DNA of 35,044 nucleotides, taken from assembly GCA_009929775.1 (NCBI GenBank), contig RZZS01000022.1:1-35044 (forward strand). The letters are read 5' to 3'. The stretch is from Alphaproteobacteria bacterium. GTDB lineage: Bacteria; Pseudomonadota; Alphaproteobacteria; Micavibrionales; Micavibrionaceae. This document shows, piece after piece, positions 1 through 7,245 of this stretch. Position 1 is the stretch's first letter. Every line of letters starts with the position of its first letter. The notes below the pieces were generated by a model that saw only the letters and a program-made list of their open reading frames with translations, made no database searches and had not been told where the DNA came from. The position numbers were made by a program, and so were the translations under genes.

Positions 1-100
1 ACTGATCGCGCCGATTGCGATGGATGAAGGTCTGCGCTTCGCCATCCGCGAAGGCGGTCGCACCGTCGGCGCAGGCGTCGTCGCGAAAATCGTCGAGTAG
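1..100 (+). CDS. tuf: Elongation factor Tu, 3' end (partial)
   Basis: The last 32 codons of an EF-Tu gene, in frame from base 2 and ending in TAG at 98-100. The visible residues include [19 protein letters not shown] and end [11 protein letters not shown], the conserved end of the EF-Tu beta-barrel domain III. EF-Tu delivers aminoacyl-tRNA to the ribosome as a GTP complex in the cytoplasm. The 5' part lies outside the window. A second tuf gene begins at 34949 in the same direction. An intrinsic terminator follows 42 bases downstream. The identification is secure; only the length is unknown. Confidence 0.97.
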   Translation, partial: LIAPIAMDEGLRFAIREGGRTVGAGVVAKIVE

Positions 101-142
101 CAGACAGCGGGCAGTAAACTGTCCACGGTAAACTGGAAACGG

Positions 143-170
143 ACGGGCCTCTTGCGGGGCCCGTTTTTTT
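143..170 (+). terminator. Intrinsic terminator after tuf
   Basis: A perfect 7-bp G+C-rich stem (ACGGGCC at 143-149 with GGCCCGT at 158-164) closes an 8-base loop and runs into seven T residues (164-170). It lies 42 bases after the tuf stop codon and ends that transcript. Confidence 0.92.
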
Positions 171-388
171 CACCCCCGCGCCTACGGATTATGCCGTTTT
201 CGGTTGCACTTTCGTCCCGTCTATGACAAAGAGGCGGCGTGGCGCTTTTTTTGCCGCGCGGTTTGAAGCGGGGTGCGCTCGTCGCGTCCATATGGAAAGA
301 GGGTGATTGTGAGCCTTTCCATTCTGAAGCCGATCATCAAGCCAAACCCGCCTTCCGGCGGGTCGGGACATTGTGTTGTTGTGTGATG
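171..388 (+). other. Gene-free gap with hairpins, possible small RNA or long leader
   Basis: No protein gene with a ribosome binding site is visible here on either strand. A stem GCGTGGC/GCCGCGC with one G-U pair flanks a T-run near 236-258. A perfect 7-bp hairpin with a TTCC tetraloop (ACCCGCC 346-352, GGCGGGT 357-363) lies just before the terminator at 389-420. Consecutive hairpins ending in a terminator suit either an independent small RNA or an attenuated leader of the gene at 434. I found no convincing -35/-10 pair, so the choice is open. Confidence 0.35.
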
Positions 389-420
389 CGCCATTCGTGA
401 TGAATGGCGTTTTTGTTTTT
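389..420 (+). terminator. Intrinsic terminator directly upstream of a start codon
   Basis: A perfect 8-bp stem (CGCCATTC 389-396, GAATGGCG 402-409) with a 5-base loop is followed by TTTTTGTTTTT (410-420). The Shine-Dalgarno sequence AGGGGG of the next gene begins at 421, the very next base. It must therefore end an upstream transcript or act as an attenuator inside the leader of that gene. Confidence 0.85.
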
Positions 421-433
421 AGGGGGAAGCGAA

Positions 434-1519
434 ATGGGAAAATCGAAGAAAGCGGACAAAGCCGGTGGGGCGTCCAGGTCAATGAAGGTCGAAGTCAACT
501 TCGAGAACGAATTCAAGATCGGCATCAAATGCACAGGCCACCAGGCAGGGAACGAGCCTGAAGTACTGAACGAGCTGTGGACTGCCTATCTCGCAAAGCG
601 GTTTGAGGAAAGCGAATCGGCTGTGCCCTTGCCCGTGATCCACCGCGCCAATGGCAGGAGCGTCAAGAGCCCGTTCTCGCAGGAAGTCAAGGGGTACCGC
701 GTTCGGGAATTCAGCATTGCCGCGGATGGCAAGCACCCCGGCAACGTCGAAATCCGGCAGGAGACAGGGGCAAAGCCAAAAACAATGATCAAGATCGGCA
801 ACGGCGCGGGACCGGATCGTCCGGCGCTGTCCCGCGAGGAATACATGATCCGGAATTTCCCGGCGCCGTTCGAAATGGGGAATCTGCCGAAAGCGGCCCG
901 TGAGCCGCTTGCCGAAGCCTTCGAACGCGCGCAGGTTGGCGACGTGATTCCCGCGCTTCAAAGCGAATCGTTCCGGCACAAGACGATTGTCCACGCGGTG
1001 GTCGAGGACCCGCAACTGGGGTCTTTGGAATGTGACATCGAGCTTGCAAAGGATATCGGCGCCGGCTGTACGATCGCGGGCCAGATCTGGGACATCAACG
1101 AGGTTGAAGGCGAGGTGAAGGCGGTTCGTATTTGCGGCCAAGGCGTCGATATCAAGGAGGATCCGGAGCAGGCCGGAATCACAAAGGACGACGTGCGAGT
1201 CATTTGCGATCGTGTACTCGCTGCGGAGCGGACGGAATTTCTCGAGTTCGCGCAGGCGTTTTTACAGGAGCGGAATCTGGCGCAAGCGGTACAGGTCTTC
1301 CCGGTCTATCACGCGAAATCGAGGCCGGGCATCGATCTGCTCTCTCCCCTGCTTCGTGATGGCGGCGATGTTGCCCGGACGGCGGTTGCGGCTGTGAAGG
1401 AAAGGGGCTTCCATGTCGTTCCGGAACTGGCAGAGCTTGCGCGGCAGAGGGCGGTCGAAGCCCGGTCGGCGCATGGATACGCTCCGCGGGACCGCCCTCC
1501 GGAACCGATTGCTGCGTAG
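434..1519 (+). CDS. Uncharacterised protein, 361 aa, faintly CYTH-like
   Basis: I do not recognise this protein as a named family. The start at 434 (MGKSKK) is chosen because AGGGGG at 421-426 stands 7 bases upstream; an earlier in-frame ATG at 404 lies inside the terminator stem. There is no signal peptide or membrane span; residues 1-16 are basic and low complexity. Residues 24-28 read ENEFK, matching the ExExK signature of CYTH/triphosphate tunnel enzymes. Later segments could be the strand pattern of that fold: GYRVREF (87-93), TMIKIG (117-122), ECDIELA (199-205) and NEVEGEV (222-228). Residues 255-345 look helical with an Arg-rich end. The CYTH link is inference from motifs only. The gene sits alone between a terminator and tRNA-Trp. 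Confidence 0.75.
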   Translation: MGKSKKADKAGGASRSMKVEVNFENEFKIGIKCTGHQAGNEPEVLNELWTAYLAKRFEESESAVPLPVIHRANGRSVKSPFSQEVKGYRVREFSIAADGKHPGNVEIRQETGAKPKTMIKIGNGAGPDRPALSREEYMIRNFPAPFEMGNLPKAAREPLAEAFERAQVGDVIPALQSESFRHKTIVHAVVEDPQLGSLECDIELAKDIGAGCTIAGQIWDINEVEGEVKAVRICGQGVDIKEDPEQAGITKDDVRVICDRVLAAERTEFLEFAQAFLQERNLAQAVQVFPVYHAKSRPGIDLLSPLLRDGGDVARTAVAAVKERGFHVVPELAELARQRAVEARSAHGYAPRDRPPEPIAA

Positions 1520-1581
1520 CCGAAGGTCCCGCAAAAAAATCTGGCCTTGTGCGGCAAACTTCGCTACAAAGTCTGCTCAGT

Positions 1582-1656
1582 AGGGGTATAGCTCAGTGGT
1601 AGAGCATCGGTCTCCAAAACCGAGGGTCGAGGGTTCGAATCCTTCTGCCCCTGCCA
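1582..1656 (+). tRNA. trnW: tRNA-Trp (anticodon CCA)
   Basis: A full cloverleaf can be drawn. The acceptor AGGGGTA (1582-1588) pairs with TGCCCCT (1646-1652), followed by discriminator G1653 and an encoded CCA (1654-1656). The D stem is GCTC/GAGC, and the anticodon stem TCGGT/ACCGA holds the loop CTCCAAA with anticodon CCA at 1614-1616. The T arm has TTCGAAT. G at the discriminator is the normal tryptophan identity base. In Alphaproteobacteria tRNA-Trp usually sits between tuf and secE; here secE is 16.5 kb further on. A perfect small hairpin follows (GTCCCT 1667-1672 / AGGGAC 1676-1681), with no T-run. Confidence 0.97.
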
Positions 1657-1729
1657 GTCTTCAAGGGTCCCTTTCAGGGACGAGTCTGGCGCACCTGAAT
1701 CCCGTAGGGCCTCATCCATGACGAAAATG

Positions 1730-1773
1730 TTGACAAACGCCTGCCTGGAAGCGATAAGATCATTTGCTATAAT
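1730..1773 (+). promoter_or_regulatory. Tandem promoter for the GH13_18 gene
   Basis: TTGACA at 1730-1735 stands 17 bases before GATAAG (1753-1758). Fifteen bases further a perfect extended -10, TGCTATAAT (TG at 1765-1766, TATAAT 1768-1773), follows without a clear -35. Either could drive the gene starting at 1924, leaving a leader of about 140-160 bases. The rest of the gap 1657-1923 shows no other gene or terminator. Confidence 0.6.
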
Positions 1774-1923
1774 GCGGGCGTCTATCGACTTCGTCAGCCT
1801 TTATGACCGACCGGAGAAGGATTTGCGCCCGCCGTTAGCGTCTCGGGCGATTTCCCGGAAACTCTCCGCGGTTTGATCGTTGGTGAAGCGGCGACGGCCC
1901 AAAAAATGACAAACGAGGGTGCA

Positions 1924-3723
1924 ATGAGCAACAAGACGTCCGCCACACCGGCTTTGCCGCAAGGGGTGATGCTGAACGCCTATCCCGATAGTATCGGCGA
2001 GACCATGTCCGACATCGTGTCGTTGCTGAAGCGACCGGACTTCGACGGCGTCTTTTCCATGCTTTATGTTCTCCCGACATTCTTTCACAGCGACCTGGAT
2101 CGCGGTTTCTCGATTGTCGATTACGATCTCAACGAACTGCTCGTTTCGCCGCAGGATCTTGACGATCTCAAGGACTTGGAAATCGGTCTCAAGCTCGATC
2201 TGGTTCTGAATCATCTTTCGATGAACTCTCCGCAGTTTCAGGACGTGCTGAAGAACGGCGACGAGTCCGAATACAAGGACTTTTTCATCGACTGGAACGC
2301 GTTCTGGGGGCCGCACGGCTACGTGGCTCCGGAAGGGTATGTCGTGCCGAAGCAGGAGTTTCTCGACCGGCTCTTCATGAGAAAGCACAGCCTTCCGATC
2401 CTTGAAGTGCGTTTCCCCGACGGGAGCGAGAAATTCTACTGGAACACCTTCTATCAGGAAGTGACCTACGGCGAGATGACGCCTGCCGACCGTGCCCGGA
2501 TCAAGGCGCTGAGACGGGAGGAAACGGATAATATCTATCGCCTCATCAGCGAAGCGGGAAAAAACGCGAATATCAGCAAGAGCGACCTGGAAGATCTGGC
2601 GCAAAGAGCGAAGGACCAGCTGCGCAGCTATACGAAAGAAATCGTCTCCATCGTCGAGCGCAATCGCGGCTATCTCGGTCAGGTGGACCTGAACGCCGAA
2701 TGCGAAGCCGTATGGACGTTTTTCCGGGAAACGATAGACAAACTGCACGGTTACGGGGCAGAAGTCGTGAGGCTGGACGCGTTCGCCTACCTGCATAAGG
2801 TTCCGGGGGAGGTCAACTTTTTCAACGTGCCGGGAAGCTGGGAACAACTCGACCGGCTGAGGGAAATGGCCGACGTCCATGGCCTCGTGCTGTTGCCCGA
2901 GATACACTCTGAATATGGCAAGGGGCTGCATGAAGAACTCGCCAGCCACGGTTTTCCGATCTATGACTTTTTCTTCCCCGGCCTTGTGATCGACGCGATC
3001 GACAGGGCGACGAACCGGCCCCTTTTGCGCTGGATTGGGGAAATTCAGGAAAAGGGTATCAGGACCGTCAATATGCTCGGCTGTCATGACGGGATTCCGG
3101 TTCTCGACCTCAAGGGCGACGGTGGCGCCGCGGGCAGGGAACTGCTGACTGACGCGGAAATCGAAGCTGTCATAGACCGGATCGTCGAACGCGGCGGCAA
3201 GCTCAAGGATATCTTTTCGGTCGACGGCAAGAAAATTTCCTACTATCAGGTCAACGCCACCTTTTTCAGCGCTCTTGGCGAGGACGACCAGCGTTTGCTT
3301 CTGGCGAGAGCAATCCAGCTTTTCATGCCGGGTACGCCGCAGATCTGGTATCTCGACCTGTTCGCCGGGAGAAACGATTATGACGCTGTCGACAAGGGCG
3401 GCGCAGGCGGGGGGCGGGAAATCAACCGGTCGAGCCTTACCCTTGCCGATGTCGAGGAGCGTCTGCAATGGCCTGTCGTCCGGCACCAGCTCGACCTTAT
3501 TCGGCTGCGGAATAATTTTCCGGCGTTTGGCGGCGAATTGATCATCGGCGAGACCGAGCCGCATTTGCTGGAGATGATCTGGCGCAGCGGTGAGCATACG
3601 GCTACCCTGCAGGCTGATTTGCGCGATCAGAGCTTTGCGGTTCGAACGGCCCGGGCGGGGAAGGAAGAGCATAACTTGTCTTTTAGCCGTTCCGGCCAGC
3701 CTCCGTTTCCCCAGGTTGCCTGA
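1924..3723 (+). CDS. Glycoside hydrolase family 13_18 alpha-glucoside phosphorylase (sucrose phosphorylase family)
   Basis: A 599-aa cytoplasmic enzyme predicted to cleave an alpha-glucoside with phosphate, releasing alpha-glucose 1-phosphate. The four GH13 regions are present: DLVLNH (92-97), VRLDAF with nucleophile Asp285, LLPEIHSEYG with acid/base Glu326, and GCHDG with Asp389. The N-terminal LNAYPDSIG is typical of this subfamily. Subfamily members act on sucrose, sucrose 6'-phosphate, glucosylglycerol or glucosylglycerate; the sequence does not tell me which. A charged, probably helical insertion at about 185-245 seems longer than in classical sucrose phosphorylases. The ATG at 1924 is preferred for GAGGG at 1915-1919; 1906 is an alternative in-frame ATG. 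It converges on mrpG with only 5 bases between stop codons. Confidence 0.88.
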   Translation: MSNKTSATPALPQGVMLNAYPDSIGETMSDIVSLLKRPDFDGVFSMLYVLPTFFHSDLDRGFSIVDYDLNELLVSPQDLDDLKDLEIGLKLDLVLNHLSMNSPQFQDVLKNGDESEYKDFFIDWNAFWGPHGYVAPEGYVVPKQEFLDRLFMRKHSLPILEVRFPDGSEKFYWNTFYQEVTYGEMTPADRARIKALRREETDNIYRLISEAGKNANISKSDLEDLAQRAKDQLRSYTKEIVSIVERNRGYLGQVDLNAECEAVWTFFRETIDKLHGYGAEVVRLDAFAYLHKVPGEVNFFNVPGSWEQLDRLREMADVHGLVLLPEIHSEYGKGLHEELASHGFPIYDFFFPGLVIDAIDRATNRPLLRWIGEIQEKGIRTVNMLGCHDGIPVLDLKGDGGAAGRELLTDAEIEAVIDRIVERGGKLKDIFSVDGKKISYYQVNATFFSALGEDDQRLLLARAIQLFMPGTPQIWYLDLFAGRNDYDAVDKGGAGGGREINRSSLTLADVEERLQWPVVRHQLDLIRLRNNFPAFGGELIIGETEPHLLEMIWRSGEHTATLQADLRDQSFAVRTARAGKEEHNLSFSRSGQPPFPQVA

Positions 3724-3728
3724 CGGCG

Positions 3729-4061
3729 CTAATCTTCAGGCAGCTCGTCCCGAAGTGTTTTGTCCCACAGGGGCGTTCCGGTCCGGTAGGCCGCCCGACC
3801 GATCATGTGCGCGGCCACGGGAGCTGTAATGAGGACAAAGATAATCGCCGCCGTCCCCCGGGCGGTGACAGCGGGTTCCGCAAACGACAGCATAAGCGCG
3901 ATAAGAACAAGTCCGAGGCCAAGCGTCCCGGCCTTGGTTGAGGCGTGCATCCGGATCAGCGTATCTGGCATCCTTAAAATCCCGAGTCCCGCGACGAAAA
4001 CAAAAAAGCTGCCTGCCACAAGGCAGGAAGCGATTACCCACTCTAGCCCGCTTTCAGTCAT
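3729..4061 (-). CDS. mrpG: Na+/H+ antiporter subunit MrpG
   Basis: A 110-aa protein with three predicted membrane segments and the MrpG/PhaG core (GILRMPDTLIRMHASTKAG). It is a small subunit of the hetero-oligomeric Mrp antiporter in the inner membrane. The start at 4061 (MTESGLEW) overlaps the end of mrpF by 8 bases, which suggests translational coupling. It is the last gene of mrpABCDEFG. Its stop faces the stop of the GH13_18 gene 5 bases away, and no terminator is visible between them. Confidence 0.93.
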   Translation of the reverse strand: MTESGLEWVIASCLVAGSFFVFVAGLGILRMPDTLIRMHASTKAGTLGLGLVLIALMLSFAEPAVTARGTAAIIFVLITAPVAAHMIGRAAYRTGTPLWDKTLRDELPED

Positions 4062-4368
4062 CAAGTTCCTCCAGTCCTGCGCCCTGTTCCTTGCGTCGTT
4101 CGGTGTAGCGAGCGAAGGCGACCGTTGCCAAAAAAGCGAGCAGGGCAAGAATGATGGCGACATCCAGATAGCGCTCCTGCCGGAATACGATCGCCATAAA
4201 ACAGATGAAGGCGACCGCGACGAAACTCAGGAAATCGAGCGCGACAACCCGGTCGACAAGATAGGGGCCCCGCAAGAGGCGCAACAGTCCGCACGCAGCG
4301 CCGCCAAACAACAAGAATCCGGCGATCAGAAGCCCGCCGCCTACAATCTCCGAACCCGATTCAATCAT
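4054..4368 (-). CDS. mrpF: Na+/H+ antiporter subunit MrpF
   Basis: A 104-aa protein with three predicted membrane helices and the family motif RGPYLVDRVVALD after the first helix. It is one of the small subunits needed for assembly of the Mrp complex. Its ATG shares ATGA with the mrpE stop codon (4365-4368), and its own end overlaps mrpG by 8 bases. The C-terminus is charged and ends EELDD. Confidence 0.93.
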   Translation of the reverse strand: MIESGSEIVGGGLLIAGFLLFGGAACGLLRLLRGPYLVDRVVALDFLSFVAVAFICFMAIVFRQERYLDVAIILALLAFLATVAFARYTERRKEQGAGLEELDD

Positions 4369-4862
4369 CCCGTAATCTCCAGAATCCGCTTTTCAATGCC
4401 GTTCTTGATATCCGACCGGACCTTGTCCGGGTCGCTCGCGAACATTGTGTGAAGGTAGAGCGTTCTGCGATCCTCCGAGATGTCGAGCGTCAGCGATCCC
4501 GGCGTCAGCGAAATGAAATTGGCAAGCAACAGGATCTGCATGTCGGAACGAACGTCCAGGGGAACGGCAATGAATCCCGGCTTTGCGAAAGACCGTATGG
4601 CAAGAATTTCCCACGCAACTCGAAAACTGGAGAGGATCAGATCGTAGAGGAACAAGGCAAGAAGCGCGCCGATTTGCCACGGCTTCTTAAAGTACTTGTT
4701 CCCGCGTCCGTAGAGCGGCTGAATAAACCACAAAACCACCCAGCCGAGAGCAAACCCGACGAACAGGTTAAACGTCGAAAAGCCGCCCGCAAGCGCGCTC
4801 CAGGCCAGCATCAGCATGATGTTAAGCGAGAAAAGATGTGCTGTCGAATAGGCTCCCTTCAT
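4365..4862 (-). CDS. mrpE: Na+/H+ antiporter subunit MrpE
   Basis: A 165-aa MrpE/PhaE protein with two or three N-terminal membrane helices and a cytoplasmic C-terminal domain with SLTPGSLTLDIS and LYLHTM, both characteristic of the family. The start at 4862 is fixed by the ATGA overlap with the mrpD stop. A longer reading of the same frame upstream would run inside mrpD and is not credible. Confidence 0.93.
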   Translation of the reverse strand: MKGAYSTAHLFSLNIMLMLAWSALAGGFSTFNLFVGFALGWVVLWFIQPLYGRGNKYFKKPWQIGALLALFLYDLILSSFRVAWEILAIRSFAKPGFIAVPLDVRSDMQILLLANFISLTPGSLTLDISEDRRTLYLHTMFASDPDKVRSDIKNGIEKRILEITG

Positions 4863-6421
4863 CGCATCGTCTCCACGAGAGGGGATTGCCGTGAATGCAA
4901 AACCGCCTGAACGTAGGCCTCGTTGTTCATCAACTGGTCGGCAATCTGGTCCGCAACGGCCAGGAAAGGCTGCGGCCATAGTCCGATCCAGATCGTGAGG
5001 GCGGCGAGGAGCGCACATGGGGCGAGAAGGCAAAACTGAGCGGCACGGCTTAGAGGAGGCGCGCCATGGCTGCCATGGGGCGGTGCATCGAACAAGGAAG
5101 CGTCCGGTCGCTCCGGGTTCCTCTTCCAGAAGGCTTCGTTCCATATCTTGAGCATGGAGTAGATCGTCATAAGTCCCGTGAACAGGGCTGCGGCGACGAT
5201 GAGCCAGGCCTGCTCGTCCAGACCGGCCCTTATGACGAGAAATTTTGCCCAGAACCCTGACAGGGGCGGAATGCCGGCCAGAGAAAGGGCGGGAACGAGA
5301 AACAGAAGTGAGAACCATGGCGCGACACGGTAAAGACCACCCATGTTCCGGACGAAGGGATTACCTGTCCGACGCTCGACGATGCCGCCGATAAAGAACA
5401 GGTTCGCCTTCACGATGATGTGGTGGATCGTATAAAATACCCCCCCGAGAATCGCGGCCTTTGTGAACAGCGCCAGCCCCATTATCATGTATCCGATCTG
5501 CGAGATGATATGGAAGGACAGGATGCGGCGGATATTTTGTTGCACGGCGGCACCCAGAACACCTGTCACCATCGTCAACCCGGCAACCCACAGCAGGATC
5601 GTATGCGTCCATTCCACGTCATGCGTGAAAAGGAGAGAAAAAACCCGGTAGAGCGCATAGACGCCCACCTTGGTCAGAAGCCCGGCGAAAATGGCGGAGA
5701 CGGTGACGGGCGGCATGTGATAGCTGGCCGGGAGCCAGAAAAACAGCGGAAAGACCGCAGCCTTGATGCCAAAGGCGATCAGGAACAGGATGGCCGTGGC
5801 GGTGACGAGATTGGCGTTTTCGACCTGCGGCACCGCAACGGCGAGGCTTGCAAGATTGAGATGACCCGTCATGCCATACAGAAGCCCGATGGCACTGAGC
5901 AGAAGAAGGGTGGAGATCAGGTTCAGAGCGATATACTTGATGGTCCCGTAGAGCTGGCGCTTCCCTCCGCCGAGAGAGAGAAGGGCGAAGGACGAAATCA
6001 GCATCACTTCGAACCATACGTACAGGTTAAACAGATCTCCCGTCAGGAACGCGCCGCAAATGCCGCACAGAAGGAACTGCAGGAACGAGTGGAAACCGAA
6101 ATGCAAGCGCTCGCGGTCAATGTCCGCGATCGCATAGACGGCTGTCGCGAGCGCAATGATCGACGTGATGCAAAGCATGACAGCGGACAGCAGGTCGGCG
6201 ACCATGACGATGCCGAAAGGTGCAGGCCAGCTGCCAAGACTGACGGTCAGGATGGTTCCACCAGCGGCCTTTGCAAAAATCGCCAGAGACACGAAGACGA
6301 GCAGCGCCGTCGCTGCAACGGACAATCCCGCCTGAACCGCACGCGATTTTGGCAGAACCGCAGCCAGGATCGCAGTGGATAGCGGGAGCAGAACAGGGAT
6401 CAGTATCAGCCAGTCGTCCAT
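4859..6421 (-). CDS. mrpD: Na+/H+ antiporter subunit MrpD
   Basis: A 520-aa antiporter-like protein homologous to complex I subunits NuoM/NuoN, with about 14 membrane helices. The ion-path residues can be seen: Glu138 in YVWFEVML and Lys220 in GIKAAVFPLFFWLP, equivalent to the essential Glu137 and Lys219 of Bacillus MrpD. With MrpA it forms the proton/sodium-translocating part of the complex. Its start codon abuts the mrpC stop with no gap, and its end overlaps mrpE by ATGA. Confidence 0.96.
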   Translation of the reverse strand: MDDWLILIPVLLPLSTAILAAVLPKSRAVQAGLSVAATALLVFVSLAIFAKAAGGTILTVSLGSWPAPFGIVMVADLLSAVMLCITSIIALATAVYAIADIDRERLHFGFHSFLQFLLCGICGAFLTGDLFNLYVWFEVMLISSFALLSLGGGKRQLYGTIKYIALNLISTLLLLSAIGLLYGMTGHLNLASLAVAVPQVENANLVTATAILFLIAFGIKAAVFPLFFWLPASYHMPPVTVSAIFAGLLTKVGVYALYRVFSLLFTHDVEWTHTILLWVAGLTMVTGVLGAAVQQNIRRILSFHIISQIGYMIMGLALFTKAAILGGVFYTIHHIIVKANLFFIGGIVERRTGNPFVRNMGGLYRVAPWFSLLFLVPALSLAGIPPLSGFWAKFLVIRAGLDEQAWLIVAAALFTGLMTIYSMLKIWNEAFWKRNPERPDASLFDAPPHGSHGAPPLSRAAQFCLLAPCALLAALTIWIGLWPQPFLAVADQIADQLMNNEAYVQAVLHSRQSPLVETMR

Positions 6422-6829
6422 TTAGAGTTCAGCCCGAATAGTGTTGTTTACGGCTCTTTCGTCGGTATCCGCGTCCAGCGACAGCGACGTATTTCCGCCG
6501 AGTTCGTCCATGTCGACGCTGCCTATTTCCTGATAGGCGCGGTACGAAAGGACGAGGGAAAAAGCGAGAAGGCCGAAGCTGATGACGATCGCCGTGAGTA
6601 TCAGGGCTTGCGGCAGGGCGTTCGCGACGTGTTCCGGTGGCAGGGTCTCACCGGCCTCGATGAAGGCCGGGCTGTTCAAGGTCAGGCGACCGGCGCTGAA
6701 AAGGATCAGATTGGCGGCGTTCGACATCAGGACCAGCCCGAACAGGAACTTGACAAGGTTGCGGTCGAGCATCAGGTAGATCGCGCAGGCAACGATCAGG
6801 CCGGTAAGGATGCACAGAACGACTTCCAT
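6422..6829 (-). CDS. mrpC: Na+/H+ antiporter subunit MrpC
   Basis: A 135-aa NuoK-like subunit with three membrane helices. It has the family features RNLVKFLFGLVLMSNAANL and LPQALILTAIVIS. The acidic, hydrophilic tail (about residues 101-135) is longer than the membrane core needs. Its ATG overlaps the mrpB stop by one base (TGATG), and mrpD starts immediately after its TAA. Confidence 0.95.
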   Translation of the reverse strand: MEVVLCILTGLIVACAIYLMLDRNLVKFLFGLVLMSNAANLILFSAGRLTLNSPAFIEAGETLPPEHVANALPQALILTAIVISFGLLAFSLVLSYRAYQEIGSVDMDELGGNTSLSLDADTDERAVNNTIRAEL

Positions 6830-7245
6830 CAGCGATCCTCCTCCAGCGCCAGAACGATTGTCAGAACCGCTCCAGTCACAGCCAGATAGACGCCGATGTC
6901 AAACAGAAGCACTGTGCTGACCGGCAGGGGAATGCGTCCTTCGACGTAGGCGGGCAGCCAAAGTCCTGTCAGGAACGTCTTGCCCGTGAAGAGGGACATC
7001 AGCCCTGCAGCGATGGCGCAGCCGATCCCCAGCATGCTGATTCCCCGGGAGTCGAGAACCATAATTTTCCGCGTTTCCTCGGAGCCATAGGCGAATTTGT
7101 ACAGGACGAACGCCGCCGACGTGATGAGCGCGCCAATGAACCCCCCGCCGGGGTCGTCGTGACCGCGCAACAGCATGTAAATCGCGAAAATCAGGATAAG
7201 CGCCATCAGGATCCGTGTTGCGGCTTTCAGGATTGTCGAGTTCAT
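6829..7245 (-). CDS. mrpB: Na+/H+ antiporter subunit MrpB
   Basis: A 138-aa membrane protein with four predicted helices and the MnhB-domain signature RGHDDPGGGFIGAL. The start at 7245 (MNSTILK) is set by the ATGA overlap with the mrpA stop; the same frame is open further upstream but lies inside mrpA. A separate mrpB downstream of a 768-residue mrpA makes this the seven-gene (group 1) Mrp layout, not the fused mrpAB form. Confidence 0.95.
   Translation of the reverse strand: MNSTILKAATRILMALILIFAIYMLLRGHDDPGGGFIGALITSAAFVLYKFAYGSEETRKIMVLDSRGISMLGIGCAIAAGLMSLFTGKTFLTGLWLPAYVEGRIPLPVSTVLLFDIGVYLAVTGAVLTIVLALEEDR

Noticed and set aside
1582-1700. tRNA-Trp as the attachment site of a genomic island
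   Set aside because: No integrase gene is present and no second copy of the tRNA 3' end is seen near the other edge of the block (17500-18170).
1718-1876. Open frame from ATG at 1718 across the promoter region
   Set aside because: It has no ribosome binding site and overlaps the TTGACA and TATAAT elements; the length is within chance for G+C-rich DNA.
1801-3672. Long open frame antisense to the GH13_18 gene
   Set aside because: The sense strand carries all family motifs and a promoter; the antisense frame has neither.
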